Positions 1-10,114 of a stretch of DNA of 64,000 nt are shown here, piece after piece. The position numbers and the translations under genes were made by a program. The notes under the pieces were generated by a model. The model searched no databases. It worked only from the letters and a program-made list of their open reading frames with translations, and was not told the origin of the DNA. The stretch comes from Shewanella sp. 10N.286.48.A6 (lineage in GTDB: Bacteria > Pseudomonadota > Gammaproteobacteria > Enterobacterales > Shewanellaceae): NCBI RefSeq assembly GCF_002873135.1, contig NZ_MCVI01000020.1:176740-240739 (forward strand), given 5' to 3'. How positions within the stretch are numbered: position 1 is the stretch's first letter; each line of letters starts with the position of its first letter.

Positions 1-406
1 CTAATTGTGCAAGGAAAATCACAATGGCTAAGCCATTCACAAAACCTATCATCACAGGATAAGGAACAATACGGATAAATTTACCCAGTTTAAAAATACC
101 GGCAGAAATTTGTATTATCCCTGCCAGTACTACTGCGGCAAATAGGTATTGAACACCATGTTCAACCACCAGTGATACCATAACAACAGCCATCGCGCCG
201 GTAGCGCCAGAAATCATCCCAGGACGGCCACCAATAACAGCAGTAATTAGCCCCATGATGAAGGCTGCGTAAAGTCCTACCATAGGCTCAACTTGTGCGA
301 CAAAAGCAAAAGCAACGGCTTCAGGAATAAGCGCGAGTGCAACGGTTAAACCAGATAATATATCTGCTTTGCCGCTACTGGTTTTATGACGTAGTAGATC
401 GAACAT
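1..406 (-). CDS. SulP family inorganic anion transporter, N-terminal part
   Basis: The first 135 residues of a membrane transporter read on the minus strand; the rest lies outside the window. After a short cytoplasmic start ([19 protein letters not shown]) comes the SulP signature stretch with [20 protein letters not shown], then [17 protein letters not shown], both typical of the first membrane segments of SulP/SLC26 proteins. Family members carry sulfate, bicarbonate or other anions; the substrate cannot be read here. Start chosen because CAGAGG stands 4 nt before the ATG. Whether a C-terminal STAS domain is present cannot be seen. Confidence 0.88.
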   Translation of the reverse strand, partial: MFDLLRHKTSSGKADILSGLTVALALIPEAVAFAFVAQVEPMVGLYAAFIMGLITAVIGGRPGMISGATGAMAVVMVSLVVEHGVQYLFAAVVLAGIIQISAGIFKLGKFIRIVPYPVMIGFVNGLAIVIFLAQL

Positions 407-683
407 TTAACCTCTGAAATCTATTGATGTGTTTGATAATAAAAGTGTGAGCATGTTAACAAAAATGACAAACCTTCTAAACCTGAAATTAAACTTAATT
501 TGTGCTAATTCGTATCGTTAGGGTTTTAGAGAGAATTTTTAAGAGGATAAGCTAAGCTTGATATTTTCGTTAGTAACAGAAAAACTAGATCACAGCTGAG
601 GTTTTATAATCAGGATTAATATCAAGGCTTGATAAGGGCTGGTAGTTTGAACAGTCTCTAAGTTTTTAGTAAAAGTTAAGCAT
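407..683. other. Intergenic region between SulP gene and rne, with long imperfect inverted repeat
   Basis: No credible gene. It must hold the promoter of the minus-strand SulP gene, but no convincing -35/-10 pair was found. An imperfect inverted repeat has arms at 554-565 and 618-630 (12 pairs, one bulged G), enclosing a smaller AAAAC/GTTTT pairing. It could be a remnant repeat or a structured transcript; function unknown. Confidence 0.4.
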
Positions 684-716
684 AAAAAAACCACGCTAAG
701 AAGCGTGGTTTTTATT
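684..716 (-). terminator. Intrinsic terminator of rne
   Basis: Stem AACCACGC/GCGTGGTT (689-696 and 703-710) with a 6-nt loop. Read on the minus strand it is followed by a run of T, placed just after the rne stop codon. Confidence 0.85.
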
Positions 717-740
717 ACCATCAAAGGTGAATGCTAACAG

Positions 741-3700
741 TTATGCTTTAGACATATCTGCTGAAGCACTATTGGCCACTTTTGACTTAACGCTATTGGC
801 TTCAGTTTGCGAAGCTTGATACTCGCGGCCTTTTGGCACAGCTTGCTGAGTACGAACCTCTGTTACTGGCTTAGTCGTATCTGACATGACCATAGAGCCG
901 AAGCGGCTAGCGACAGGTGCTTTTTTAACCGCTGGTTCAACTTTAACTTCGGTTGGTGCGACAGTTGTTGGTGCGACTGCGGCTTTACGTTGTATTGCAA
1001 CAGGCTTAGTCATAGGTGCAGATGCAACCGTTTTAACTTCAACTTTAGCTGTTTCAGGTTTAACTTCAACCGCTGGCGTTTCAGTTTTCACTTCAACCGC
1101 TGGCGTTTCAGTTTTCACTTCAACCGCTGGCGTTTCAGTTTTTACTTCAACTGCTGGCGTTTCAGTTTTAACTTCAACCGCTGGCGTTTCAGTTTTCACT
1201 TCAACTGCTGGCGTTTCAGTTTTAACTTCAACTGCTGGCGTTTCAGTTTTCACTTCAACTGCTGGGGTTTCAGTTTTAACTTCAACCGCTGGGGTTTCAG
1301 TTTTAACTTCAACCGCTGGCGTTTCAATTTTAACTTCTACTGCAGGTGTTTCGGCTTTAACTTCAACCGCTGGCGTTTCAATTTTAACTTCTACTGCAGG
1401 TGTTTCGGCTTTAACTTCGACAGCTGGCGTTTCTACAGTAGGTGCAGCTTTAGCTTCGTTAGCTTGCTCTGCATCAAGTTGTTTTTCTAGCTCATCAACA
1501 GATGTAAATACAGCAGGGCTTGACGAGGTATCATCTTCATCACGACGACGACGTTGACCCGCTGCACGAAGGTGGCGAGGGCTACGACGGCTACGGCGCT
1601 GTCCTTCACGCTTGTCATCAGCATCTTCATTTACGGTTTCAGAAGCATCTTGAGTTGCTGTGATTTCTTCTGCAGATGTTGTGTTAGCAACAGCGGTTTC
1701 AGTAACAAGCGCCTGAACCGGTGCTTGCGCTTCAACTGGCGTTTCAGCTTCTACTTTAATGTCAGTTTCAGTGCTAACGTCTTTAGTCACTGGAACAGCA
1801 GCCTTAGCTTCAGATTTAGCTGAATCATTTTTAGTGATAACTTCAGCGTCTTTTCTTGGGCGGCGAGTACGGGCAGGTTTTGAATCCTGTTTGGTCTCTG
1901 GCTTAGCTTTAGGTTCAACTGCAACTTCAACCTGTGAAGTGGTGGTTTCCGCTAATTTAGCTTCGTTTTGCTCATTTTCAATTCGCACTTTACGACGCAT
2001 GTTACGACGTTGACGACGCTCTCTCGCTGCTTCTTGCTTAGGCGATTTCTCAGCATCTTGACGTGGCTTTTCTGTCTTCGCTTTTGGCTCTGCTTTAGTT
2101 GGACGCTTATCAAGTTGTTCTTTATTAGCTACATCTCTGTCCGACTTTTTATTGCGCGCTTTATTATCACGACCTTTATTATCAGCGTCGTTGCGAGTAT
2201 TACGGCGGTTGTCATTTCGAGAATCGTTACGACGACTGTCATTACGAGAGTCGTTACGACGATTACGACGGTTGTTTTGTGCTTCTTTACGGTTCTTATC
2301 AGCAGATTTAGTTTCAGTTTTAACTGGCTCTGGTGAGGCGAATAAACCACTAATAGCAGCAACAATTTTTGAGAAGAACCCAGGCTCTGCAGGCGCAGCC
2401 GGTTTGGCTACTGCAGCAGGTTTAGCTGCAGTTGTAGCTGCTGGCGCCGCTTTAGGGGTACCGAAGCCTTTAATTGCTGGCTGTTGTGCTTCCGCGCGCT
2501 CTAATTTGCGAGGCTCGTAAAGTTTTGCAGCAGGCTTTTCAACACGCTTGTAGCTTGACTCAACCACTTCATCATCGCTTCTGAGGCGTGATACACGGTA
2601 ATCTGGTGTGGTCATATGTGCATCTGGGATGACATAAACTTCAACTTTATGGCGCTCTTCAGTAATACGAATTGCTTTACGCTTTTCATTTAACAAGAAG
2701 GCCGCTACATCGACAGGCACTACTGCTTCTATTTGAGTGGTGTTTTCTTTAATTGCTTCTTCTTCCATTAAGCGAAGAATAGAAAGCGCTAAAGACTCAG
2801 TGCTACGAATCGTACCTTGACCGTGACAGCGAGGGCATAAATGGCCAGCTGATTCACCAAGAGAAGGACGAAGACGTTGACGAGACATTTCCATCAGGCC
2901 GAAGCGTGAGATGCGACCGAGTTGAACACGGGCACGATCTAAATGAACCGCATCACGCATTCTATTTTCAACTTCACGTTGGTGTCTAACAGGGGTCATA
3001 TCGATGAAATCGATAACCACTAAACCGCCTAAGTCACGAAGACGTAATTGACGGGCAATTTCATCAGCAGCTTCTAGGTTAGTGTTTAATGCTGTTTCTT
3101 CGATATCACCGCCTTTGGTTGCGCGTGCAGAGTTAATATCGATAGAGGTCAACGCTTCAGTTGGGTCAATAACGATTGAACCACCTGAAGGCAAACGTAC
3201 TTCACGTTGGAAAGCCGACTCGATTTGAGATTCAATTTGGAAGTGAGTAAATAACGGCACTTCTGATTCATAACGCTTAACGCGCTCAACAAAATCTGGT
3301 CGAACTAAACCTATGTGCTGTTTAGCTTCTTCAAAAATGCGCGGGTGGTCGATTAGAATTTCACCGACATCACGGCGTAAGTAGTCACGTATTGCGCGAA
3401 CAATAACGTTACTCTCTTGGTGAATTAAGAAAGGTGCAGGTTTGGTTTGCGCGGCCTCTTGAATTGCATCCCAGTGATGTTGTAAAACTTTCAAGTCCCA
3501 CTTTAATTCAGCAGCATCTTTACCAACACCTGCAGTTCGAACGATTAAGCCCATACCGTTTGGCACTGATAACTCAGACATTGCCGCTTTAAGTTCAGTA
3601 CGCTCATCACCTTCAATGCGACGAGAAATACCGCCAGCACGTGGGTTATTAGGCATAAGTACTAAGTAAGAACCTGCAAGACTGATAAAGGTTGTTAGCG

Positions 3701-4043
3701 CAGCGCCTTTATTACCGCGTTCTTCTTTATCAATTTGAACGATAACTTCTTGACCTTCAGATACCACTTCTTTGATATTTGGACGGCCTTGGAAAGAGTA
3801 ACCTTTAGGGAAGTATTCGCGAGCAATTTCTTTTAGCGGTAAGAAACCATGGCGATCAGCACCATAGTCAACAAAAGCAGCTTCTAAAGAAGGTTCTACG
3901 CGGGTGATAGTACCTTTATAGATATTTGATTTTTTTTGTTCATGGCCTGGGCTTTCGATGTCCAGATCATACAATTGTTGCCCATCAACTAGGGCAACAC
4001 GCAACTCTTCAGACTGAGTTGCATTAATTAACATACGTTTCAT
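741..4043 (-). CDS. rne: Ribonuclease E
   Basis: Essential endoribonuclease that starts mRNA decay and processes rRNA and tRNA; scaffold of the RNA degradosome at the inner membrane. 1100 residues (E. coli 1061). The catalytic half, about residues 1-510, has an S1 RNA-binding domain near 36-120, the metal-binding aspartates D302 and D345 (E. coli D303/D346) and the zinc-link CPRC at 403-406. The C-terminal half is low complexity: an Arg/Asn/Asp-rich tract ([15 protein letters not shown], about residues 590-620), further basic and acidic segments, and a 9-residue tandem repeat at about 869-994. A long leader precedes it, and rluC is divergent, as in E. coli. By family knowledge rne is autoregulated through its leader. 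Identity is certain; the sequence does not show which degradosome partners the tail binds. Confidence 0.98.
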   Translation of the reverse strand: MKRMLINATQSEELRVALVDGQQLYDLDIESPGHEQKKSNIYKGTITRVEPSLEAAFVDYGADRHGFLPLKEIAREYFPKGYSFQGRPNIKEVVSEGQEVIVQIDKEERGNKGAALTTFISLAGSYLVLMPNNPRAGGISRRIEGDERTELKAAMSELSVPNGMGLIVRTAGVGKDAAELKWDLKVLQHHWDAIQEAAQTKPAPFLIHQESNVIVRAIRDYLRRDVGEILIDHPRIFEEAKQHIGLVRPDFVERVKRYESEVPLFTHFQIESQIESAFQREVRLPSGGSIVIDPTEALTSIDINSARATKGGDIEETALNTNLEAADEIARQLRLRDLGGLVVIDFIDMTPVRHQREVENRMRDAVHLDRARVQLGRISRFGLMEMSRQRLRPSLGESAGHLCPRCHGQGTIRSTESLALSILRLMEEEAIKENTTQIEAVVPVDVAAFLLNEKRKAIRITEERHKVEVYVIPDAHMTTPDYRVSRLRSDDEVVESSYKRVEKPAAKLYEPRKLERAEAQQPAIKGFGTPKAAPAATTAAKPAAVAKPAAPAEPGFFSKIVAAISGLFASPEPVKTETKSADKNRKEAQNNRRNRRNDSRNDSRRNDSRNDNRRNTRNDADNKGRDNKARNKKSDRDVANKEQLDKRPTKAEPKAKTEKPRQDAEKSPKQEAARERRQRRNMRRKVRIENEQNEAKLAETTTSQVEVAVEPKAKPETKQDSKPARTRRPRKDAEVITKNDSAKSEAKAAVPVTKDVSTETDIKVEAETPVEAQAPVQALVTETAVANTTSAEEITATQDASETVNEDADDKREGQRRSRRSPRHLRAAGQRRRRDEDDTSSSPAVFTSVDELEKQLDAEQANEAKAAPTVETPAVEVKAETPAVEVKIETPAVEVKAETPAVEVKIETPAVEVKTETPAVEVKTETPAVEVKTETPAVEVKTETPAVEVKTETPAVEVKTETPAVEVKTETPAVEVKTETPAVEVKTETPAVEVKPETAKVEVKTVASAPMTKPVAIQRKAAVAPTTVAPTEVKVEPAVKKAPVASRFGSMVMSDTTKPVTEVRTQQAVPKGREYQASQTEANSVKSKVANSASADMSKA
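1062..1439 (-). repeat. 27-bp tandem repeat inside rne, 14 copies
   Basis: Fourteen in-frame 27-bp units encode (ETPAVEVK + T/A/I/P) repeats in the RNase E tail. A fifteenth, degenerate copy (ETAKVEVK) follows toward the C-terminus. Units differ only by a few, mostly silent, changes. Two adjacent A/I pairs are near-identical 54-bp blocks, suggesting recent expansion by slippage or unequal exchange. Being 27 bp, any copy-number change keeps the frame. Confidence 0.97.
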
Positions 4044-4585
4044 GATGACTTAATTCTTCTAATAAGGTCATCAAACAAAGTAAATTCGCTGCATTACGGG
4101 CCTAAAATGGTTATGCACAAAGCCTCGCGGCTGGTTTTTAGGCAAGTTAGGTGCGCATTACTGTAAGACGCATCGCTGCGTGTCGCATCCTATTTATGGC
4201 TTATTTTTTAATAATTACAAAAACAAGGAATTGGTTGTTCATTATCAACCAACCCCATAAATTTAATATTTCTTCCGATAATGCCCAAGTCGAATTGGTT
4301 TGTTTGATAACAAGCTAAAATTTGTTCGAATTTGGGATGGTATTTTTCAGGAAAACTTTTAAAATAAAGATGACACCGACGGTTTAATTGTAAAAACGAA
4401 TTATTTCGTTTTGTGATGTTTACAATTTGCAAATCAATGACTTGCTACCAGTCTTGTTCATGAATTCTACTGAAAAAACACCGTAATAAATTGAGTTTGT
4501 GAACATTTTATCCACTGTTTATCCTCAATCACAGCGCAAATATAGCAATAATCAATTTAGACAGCAATCAAAACTCTCATTCTTA
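4044..4585 (-). promoter_or_regulatory. Long 5' leader and promoter region of rne
   Basis: About 600 bp separate rne from divergent rluC. Close to the rne start there is strong structure: outer arms 4101-4107 and 4136-4142 (CCTAAAA/TTTTAGG) enclosing AGCC-TCGC-GGCT (4121-4132). A second hairpin of the ACGCA-TCGC-TGCGT type lies near 4168-4182. In enterobacteria a structured rne leader (Rfam rne5) lets RNase E cut its own mRNA; position and structure suggest the same here, but no sequence match to rne5 was tested. The exact promoter could not be picked. A 74-codon frame (4208-4432, minus) lies in the leader but starts with TTG and has no ribosome site. Confidence 0.45.
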
Positions 4586-4617
4586 TTGTCCCATCAGGTA
4601 GAAACTTAGGTTACAAT
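4586..4617 (+). promoter_or_regulatory. Candidate rluC promoter
   Basis: A good -10 TACAAT (4612-4617) lies 27 bp before the rluC start. The only -35-like element, TTGTCC (4586-4591), is 20 bp away, longer than ideal. Plausible but weak. Confidence 0.35.
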
Positions 4618-4644
4618 ACGCGCCGTAATAACTTAAGGCGCATC

Positions 4645-5601
4645 ATGAATACAGAAACTCCCACAAAAGTTCAATTGGTCACTATTGATGAAGACCATTT
4701 CGAACAACGCATTGACAATTTTCTTCTCACCAAATTGAAAGGTGTACCTAAAAGCATGATTTACCGAATCGTGCGTAAAGGTGAGGTGAGGGTTAATAAA
4801 AAAAGAGTGAAGCCAGAATACAAGCTTCAACTTGAAGATGTTGTTCGTATTCCGCCAGTTAGAATTGCGGAAAAAGACAACCGCACAGCGCCGTCTGCAA
4901 AACTGTCTAAAGTAAGCCAGTTAGAAAGCAGAATCATTCATGAAGATAATCATCTTATCGTGCTGAACAAACCTGCAGGTATCGCAGTTCATGGTGGTAG
5001 CGGTGTCGATTACGGTGTGATTGAAGGATTACGTTCTTTAAGGCCACAGCAAAAATTTTTAGAGCTAGTACATCGTTTAGATAAAGACACCTCTGGCGTG
5101 TTGCTTATTGCCAAAAAGCGCAGTGCACTTAAGCATTTGCATGAGCAACTTAGAAACAAAACGATGCAAAAGGATTACCTTGCATTAGTTAGAGGTGATT
5201 GGCAGGCAAAAGACAAAGTGGTTAAAGTGCCTTTGCTAAAAATTACCTTAAAATCCGGCGAACGTATTGTTCGTGCCAATCAAGAAGGTAAACCTTCTGA
5301 AACACGTTACAAAATTATGCAGCGTTACCAAGGATGTACCTTAGTCAAAGCCAGTCCAGTGACAGGTCGAACTCACCAAATTCGCGTGCATTGTCAATAT
5401 GCCGGCCATGCTATTGCGTGTGACGACAAATACAGTGAGCAAAAATTTGACGATTCTATGCGGGCTAAAGGTTTAAATCGTTTGTTCTTGCATGCTGCAG
5501 AGCTTAAATTTAAACATCCTGACAATGATGAAGTCACCACAGTCAAAGCGCCACTTGATGATGTTTTGTTAGCCACTTTAGATAAATTGACTCGTGCATG
5601 A
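4645..5601 (+). CDS. rluC: 23S rRNA pseudouridine(955/2504/2580) synthase RluC
   Basis: Makes three pseudouridines in 23S rRNA near the peptidyl-transferase centre. 318 residues, close to E. coli (319). An N-terminal S4 RNA-binding domain (about 18-80, with MIYRIVRKGEVRVNKKRVKP) is followed by the RluA-type catalytic domain with HRLDKDTSG; the catalytic aspartate is D146. GRTHQIRVH near the C-terminus is also family-typical. Divergent from rne as in E. coli. Its stop overlaps the next start (ATGA), so the two genes are probably translated together. Confidence 0.97.
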   Translation: MNTETPTKVQLVTIDEDHFEQRIDNFLLTKLKGVPKSMIYRIVRKGEVRVNKKRVKPEYKLQLEDVVRIPPVRIAEKDNRTAPSAKLSKVSQLESRIIHEDNHLIVLNKPAGIAVHGGSGVDYGVIEGLRSLRPQQKFLELVHRLDKDTSGVLLIAKKRSALKHLHEQLRNKTMQKDYLALVRGDWQAKDKVVKVPLLKITLKSGERIVRANQEGKPSETRYKIMQRYQGCTLVKASPVTGRTHQIRVHCQYAGHAIACDDKYSEQKFDDSMRAKGLNRLFLHAAELKFKHPDNDEVTTVKAPLDDVLLATLDKLTRA

Positions 5602-6254
5602 AGCTAAATAATATAAAGCAGTACCAATTAGTGATTTTTGATTGGGATGGCACCTTAATGGATTCAGTCGGTAAAATTGTCGATTGTATGCAAAGCGTGG
5701 CGCAATCATTAGCACTTGATATTCCCTCTGAGCAAGCGGTTAGGGATATCATTGGCTTGTCTTTATTACCTGCGTTAGAAAAATTATTTCCTCATCATGG
5801 GAATAAGTACGATGAATTAATCGCAGGTTATAAACACTATTACCTTAATGTTAATCTAACACCATCGCCTTTGTTTGACGGCATAGAGCATTTACTTGCA
5901 CAACTCAAAACCGCTGGTTACACCTTGGCAATTGCCACTGGTAAAAGGCGGGCGGGCTTAGACCGAATGTTGGCTGAAACTGGTTTAGGGCAATATTTTG
6001 TCGCGACTCGCTCAGCCGATGAAGCGCATTCGAAACCGCATCCATCGATGATTTTATCTTTGCTCGAAGAGTTAAATATTAACGCGGATCAAGCGGTGAT
6101 GATCGGTGATTCAAAACTTGATATTGCGATGGCGAACAATGCTAAGGTAAACAGTATTGCGGTCACCTATGGCGCCCATAGCCTAGAGGATCTGTTAACT
6201 GAAGGGCCCACAGCCACAGTTAATCAGCCGAAAGATATTTTATTACATATATAA
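5598..6254 (+). CDS. HAD-IA family phosphatase
   Basis: 218-residue haloacid dehalogenase-type hydrolase. Motif I is DWDGTL (nucleophile D15, acid/base D17), motif II is ATGKRRAGL, and motif III/IV is KPHPSM...MIGDSKLDI. The cap region at about 20-85 suits a small phosphate ester such as phosphoglycolate or a sugar phosphate; the substrate cannot be read from sequence. It overlaps rluC by 4 bp, so it is the second gene of that operon, and it ends at a terminator. Confidence 0.9.
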   Translation: MKLNNIKQYQLVIFDWDGTLMDSVGKIVDCMQSVAQSLALDIPSEQAVRDIIGLSLLPALEKLFPHHGNKYDELIAGYKHYYLNVNLTPSPLFDGIEHLLAQLKTAGYTLAIATGKRRAGLDRMLAETGLGQYFVATRSADEAHSKPHPSMILSLLEELNINADQAVMIGDSKLDIAMANNAKVNSIAVTYGAHSLEDLLTEGPTATVNQPKDILLHI

Positions 6255-6293
6255 GCAGAGCCATAATACGCTTTGCTTACTTTTGTAATTCAT

Positions 6294-6323
6294 AAAGCCG
6301 ATGTTAACCGCATCGGCTTTTTT
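6294..6323 (+). terminator. Intrinsic terminator of rluC-HAD operon
   Basis: Stem AAAGCCGATG/CATCGGCTTT with a 7-nt loop, followed by TTT. Confidence 0.85.
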
Positions 6324-6434
6324 GTGAGCCAATTACCAGTTGAACTGACAGCTAGCCAAAGCGGCATTGTGCAAGCTAAAGACGGTCTTGTTGAAAATTT
6401 AGCATTGTGTAAATATTTTTTAGCATCAAAAAGT

Positions 6435-7043
6435 TTATAGCACGTTTATATTATGGCGCTTTAATAGCTCGATTAAGCGGATTAATGGCAGACCAATGAG
6501 GGTATTAGGGTCATCTCCCTCAAGGCGTTCAAATAAAGCAATACCCAGTCCTTCAGATTTAAAACTACCTGCGCAATATAAAGGCTGCTCTAAATCAACA
6601 TAACGCTCAATTTCTGCAGTCGTTAATTTTTTAAAGTGCACAGTGAAGGGTTCTACAATGCTATAAGCTTGCTGTGTGACATTATGGATAACACTTAAGC
6701 CAGTATAAAAGGTAATAGATTGACCTGAGGCTTGCTTAAGTTGTTTAACTGCGTTTTGTTTGTTTAGTGGTTTACCAATGATTTGTCCATTAATGACGGC
6801 CACTTGATCAGAGCCGATGATCACAGCTGGAATATGCGCTTGCTGACAGCTCGTTTGATTAAATAACTCAACACCAGCTTGTGCTTTTAATTGCGCTAAA
6901 CGCAAAACTAATTGCTGCGCTGTTTCATCTTTAAGCGGCGTTTCATTGGTTTTTGGGCTGACACATTCAAACGGCAGTTGTAATTTTTCTAATAACGCTT
7001 TGCGATAAATAGAGGTGGAAGCTAGGATGATTTTAGTGTTCAT
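6435..7043 (-). CDS. yceF: Maf-family nucleotide pyrophosphatase YceF
   Basis: Hydrolyses modified or non-canonical nucleoside triphosphates; the E. coli YceF subgroup acts on 7-methyl-GTP. 202 residues with the Maf start [20 protein letters not shown], the KxNE-like segment [22 protein letters not shown], and the C-terminal [12 protein letters not shown]. It is transcribed away from yceD, and E. coli also has yceF between rluC and yceD. Which Maf subgroup it belongs to is inferred from that position. Confidence 0.93.
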   Translation of the reverse strand: MNTKIILASTSIYRKALLEKLQLPFECVSPKTNETPLKDETAQQLVLRLAQLKAQAGVELFNQTSCQQAHIPAVIIGSDQVAVINGQIIGKPLNKQNAVKQLKQASGQSITFYTGLSVIHNVTQQAYSIVEPFTVHFKKLTTAEIERYVDLEQPLYCAGSFKSEGLGIALFERLEGDDPNTLIGLPLIRLIELLKRHNINVL

Positions 7044-7244
7044 GGCTCACTATTCGGGGAATTAGACAATTACTTCTATAATACGATAAAAAAGCGACTG
7101 AATGGAGTAATTTTAGTCGGATCGCGCTTGTGATCGCGGGCTGTGACAGGTAAAATTTCGCTTCGATCCATTTTAATGTTGGTGTTTAAGTAATGAGTCT
7201 ATTTTGTTTGGTTAAGTCATTAACCACAATTTGGATAAATTTTC

Positions 7245-7272
7245 TTTGACTCTAGCGTTTTCAAACTATAAT
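7245..7272 (+). promoter_or_regulatory. Promoter of the yceD-rpmF-plsX-fab cluster
   Basis: A near-consensus sigma-70 promoter: -35 TTTGAC/TTGACT (7245-7251) and perfect -10 TATAAT (7267-7272), spacer 15-16. The expected transcript start is at about 7279, only about 5 nt before the yceD ATG, so this transcript would be nearly leaderless. Confidence 0.7.
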
Positions 7273-7283
7273 ATGCGCGCCTT

Positions 7284-7808
7284 ATGCAAACAGTAAAGAT
7301 ACCAGTATCAATTGATCCTATTCGAACTGCAGCCAGTGGTCTTCGTTATGAAGGCATAGTGCCTGGGGTTCAAAATAAGCGATTAAATGAATTATGTGCT
7401 GGCGATTGTTCCGATGTGACAGTGTCGTTAGAATGTGGCGTCGATATTCAGGGGATAGTCTACCTTCGCGGGAAGGCTGTGACGGAGCTCACTCTGCTAT
7501 GTCAACGTTGTATGACACCATATACCACAAAGGTTACGGTCGACTTCAGCTTTGGTCTTTGTAAGACCCAAGATGAAATCGATGAGCTCCCGGATGCGTA
7601 TGAGCCGATTGAGTGCAATGAAATTGGTGAAGTTCGTCTACATCAATTGGTTGAAGATGAATTGATAATCGCTATGCCAATTATTCCTATGCATCAGAAT
7701 GATGATTGCAATTTAGGAACGAGCGACGTAGTTGTAGGCGAGATTGACCCCTCTCATGAGGAGCGTCCAAATCCGTTTGCAGTGTTAGAAAAACTGAAGA
7801 GCAAGTAA
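7284..7808 (+). CDS. yceD: YceD, DUF177 large-subunit accumulation protein
   Basis: 174 residues, same size and start as E. coli YceD. The DUF177 core has LLCQRCMTPYTTKV near the middle and YEPIECNEIGEVRLHQLVEDELIIAMP, ending with the conserved NPFAVLEKLKSK. YceD is co-conserved with rpmF and is linked to 23S rRNA processing and large-subunit assembly; its biochemical role is not settled. No Shine-Dalgarno precedes the ATG, which sits at the edge of a strong promoter. It is first in the cluster and 17 bp before rpmF. Confidence 0.93.
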   Translation: MQTVKIPVSIDPIRTAASGLRYEGIVPGVQNKRLNELCAGDCSDVTVSLECGVDIQGIVYLRGKAVTELTLLCQRCMTPYTTKVTVDFSFGLCKTQDEIDELPDAYEPIECNEIGEVRLHQLVEDELIIAMPIIPMHQNDDCNLGTSDVVVGEIDPSHEERPNPFAVLEKLKSK

Positions 7809-7825
7809 TCTAGGAGACAGGTCAA

Positions 7826-7996
7826 ATGGCTGTACAACAGAATAAAAAATCACGTTCAAAGCGCGGCATGCGCCGTTCACACGATGCATTGAGCACAGCT
7901 CAATTATCTGTAGACGCTACTAGCGGTGAATTACATCTACGTCACAATGTGACTGCTGATGGTTTTTACCGCGGTAAAAAGGTTATCAACAAGTAA
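7826..7996 (+). CDS. rpmF: 50S ribosomal protein L32
   Basis: 56 residues beginning [20 protein letters not shown], the unmistakable basic N-terminus of bL32, with the later [18 protein letters not shown] just upstream gives a strong ribosome site, in contrast to yceD. Sits between yceD and plsX as in most proteobacteria, linking ribosome and lipid synthesis in one transcript. Confidence 0.98.
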   Translation: MAVQQNKKSRSKRGMRRSHDALSTAQLSVDATSGELHLRHNVTADGFYRGKKVINK

Positions 7997-8010
7997 TTGT
8001 TGCTAATCTT

Positions 8011-9039
8011 ATGACGAATCTGACGCTCGCGTTAGATGTGATGGGGGGCGATCATGGCCCCCTCGTCACAGTGCCTGCAGCCTTGCAGGCACTGAAATTT
8101 AACCCTCAATTATCAATTTATCTAGTCGGTAATCAAGCCGAAATAGACCCATATCTAATTGATATTGAAACGGCTATTCAAGCAAGAATTCAAATTATCC
8201 ATACCACTGAAGTCATCACTATGTGTGATCGACCAATTCATGCTATCCGTTCTAAAAAACAAAGTTCAATGCGCTTAGCATTAGAATTAGTTAAAGATGG
8301 TAAGGCTCAGGCCTGTGTGAGTGCGGGTAATACTGGCGCGTTAATGGCGCTATCAAAGATCTTATTAAAAACCTTGCCCGGTGTAGATAGACCTGCATTA
8401 GTCAGTTGTTTACCTGCTATGACAGGTAAACCAGTCTATTTACTCGATCTGGGTGCTAACGTTTCTTGCGATTCTGAAACCTTGTTTCAGTTTGCTGTCA
8501 TGGGCTCGGTGTTATGTGAAGTTGTGCATAAACGCTCTAGACCAAAAATTGCGTTACTTAACGTCGGTATTGAAGACGTTAAAGGTAACGATCAAGTCCA
8601 ACAAGCAGCTCAGCACCTGATACACACTTCTCAAGTCAATTACGATGGCTTTATTGAAGGTGATGAGATATTTACCGGCAAAGTCGATGTTATCGTCTGT
8701 GACGGCTTTGTTGGCAACATTACATTAAAAACATCTGAAGGTATTGCTAAGTTATTAGTTCATCAATTAAAACATGGATTAACTCAAGGCTTTTTCGTTC
8801 GTTTGTTATCAAAATTCCTCGCTCCACGTATCCAAGCTGTACTGAGTAAGATGAACCCCGACCACTACAATGGTGCAAGTCTGATAGGATTGCGCGGAAT
8901 AGTAGTAAAAAGTCACGGAAATGCTGATGAAGCCGCTTATTTACAAGCAATCAATTTAGCTGCAACGGAAGCAAAACGTCGTTTACCGGAAATGATTAAA
9001 GATCGTCTGGAGACGATTCTTTTAGACATCAATAGCTGA
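8011..9039 (+). CDS. plsX: Phosphate acyltransferase PlsX
   Basis: Converts acyl-ACP and phosphate to acyl-phosphate, the donor for glycerol-3-phosphate acylation at the start of phospholipid synthesis; peripheral membrane enzyme. 342 residues with [12 protein letters not shown] at the start, [19 protein letters not shown] and [15 protein letters not shown], all PlsX signatures. Full length. 14 bp after rpmF and 9 bp before fabH, in the same operon. Confidence 0.97.
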   Translation: MTNLTLALDVMGGDHGPLVTVPAALQALKFNPQLSIYLVGNQAEIDPYLIDIETAIQARIQIIHTTEVITMCDRPIHAIRSKKQSSMRLALELVKDGKAQACVSAGNTGALMALSKILLKTLPGVDRPALVSCLPAMTGKPVYLLDLGANVSCDSETLFQFAVMGSVLCEVVHKRSRPKIALLNVGIEDVKGNDQVQQAAQHLIHTSQVNYDGFIEGDEIFTGKVDVIVCDGFVGNITLKTSEGIAKLLVHQLKHGLTQGFFVRLLSKFLAPRIQAVLSKMNPDHYNGASLIGLRGIVVKSHGNADEAAYLQAINLAATEAKRRLPEMIKDRLETILLDINS

Positions 9040-9048
9040 TCTCATAAT

Positions 9049-10008
9049 ATGTATACAAAAATTCTCGGAACTGGTAGTTATCTGCCGGTGCAAGTTCGTA
9101 GTAACCACGATCTAGAAAAAATGGTCGACACCTCTGACCAATGGATTGTGGAACGTACGGGTATTTCAGAGCGACGCATCGCTGCTGAATATGAATCTGT
9201 GACTACCATGGGTTATCAAGCTGCGCTGAAAGCCTTAGAAATGGCAGGTGTTGAAGCAAGCGAATTAGATATGATTGTCTGTGGTACAACCAGTGCCAAT
9301 AATGCATTTCCAGCTGCGGCTTGCGAAATACAAAAATTATTAGGCATTCATACTATTCCTGCATTTGATATTGCTGCCGCATGTTCAGGCTTTGTTTATG
9401 CATTGTCGGTTGCAGATCAATTTATTAAAACCGGTGCCGCTAAGAAAATATTGGTGGTGGGCGCTGACGTGTTGTCACGCCTGTGCGATCCTGAAGATCG
9501 CAGTACCATCATATTATTTGGTGATGGTGCTGGCGCTGCGGTTATTGGCGCCAGTGAGCAACCGGGTATTATTTCAACCCATATTTATGCCGATGGCCGC
9601 CAGGGGGATTTGCTAAAGTGCACATTCCCGCCTCGGGCCAGCGAAACATCAGAAGCTGTGAGCTTTATGACCATGAAGGGCAATGATGTCTTTAAGTTTG
9701 CGGTGACGCAATTATCCCATGTGGTGACAGAAACCCTGCGAATTAATAATATCGACAAGTCTGAAATTGATTGGTTAGTACCACATCAAGCCAACTTTAG
9801 AATTATTAAAGCGACCGCCAAAAAGTTAGATATGAGTTTAGATAAAGTGGTATTAACGCTGGCAAAGCACGGTAATACTTCAGCAGCTTCTGTGCCTATC
9901 GCGTTAGATGAGGCAGTAAGAGATGGCCGTATTAAACGCGGACAGCTTATTTTACTTGAAGCATTTGGCGGTGGATTTGCTTGGGGCAGTGCGCTAGTTA
10001 GATTCTAG
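9049..10008 (+). CDS. fabH: Beta-ketoacyl-ACP synthase III
   Basis: Condenses acetyl-CoA with malonyl-ACP to start fatty acid synthesis. 319 residues. The catalytic triad is visible: C112 in AAACSGF, His in VPHQANFR and Asn in GNTSAASVP. The N-terminus [13 protein letters not shown] and the GGG...WGSALVRF ending are typical. Follows plsX by 9 bp; a 106-bp AT-rich gap then precedes fabD. Confidence 0.97.
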   Translation: MYTKILGTGSYLPVQVRSNHDLEKMVDTSDQWIVERTGISERRIAAEYESVTTMGYQAALKALEMAGVEASELDMIVCGTTSANNAFPAAACEIQKLLGIHTIPAFDIAAACSGFVYALSVADQFIKTGAAKKILVVGADVLSRLCDPEDRSTIILFGDGAGAAVIGASEQPGIISTHIYADGRQGDLLKCTFPPRASETSEAVSFMTMKGNDVFKFAVTQLSHVVTETLRINNIDKSEIDWLVPHQANFRIIKATAKKLDMSLDKVVLTLAKHGNTSAASVPIALDEAVRDGRIKRGQLILLEAFGGGFAWGSALVRF

Positions 10009-10114
10009 ATATCATTGATAAATAGCAGTAGGATATAACGCGATTAATTTATATTTTACAGCTAGCAAAAAATAAAAAGTTGTTTTTCAAAAACGAATAA
10101 AGGTAATAATTATA

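Noticed and set aside
886..1557. Long plus-strand frame with repeats over the rne repeat region
   Set aside because: It is the antisense shadow of the 27-bp repeat: any multiple-of-three repeat without stops gives long frames on both strands. RNase E on the minus strand is certain.
4208..4432. 74-codon minus-strand frame in the rne leader
   Set aside because: Starts with TTG, no ribosome site and no recognisable family; it lies where a structured untranslated leader is expected. Could be re-examined by ribosome profiling.
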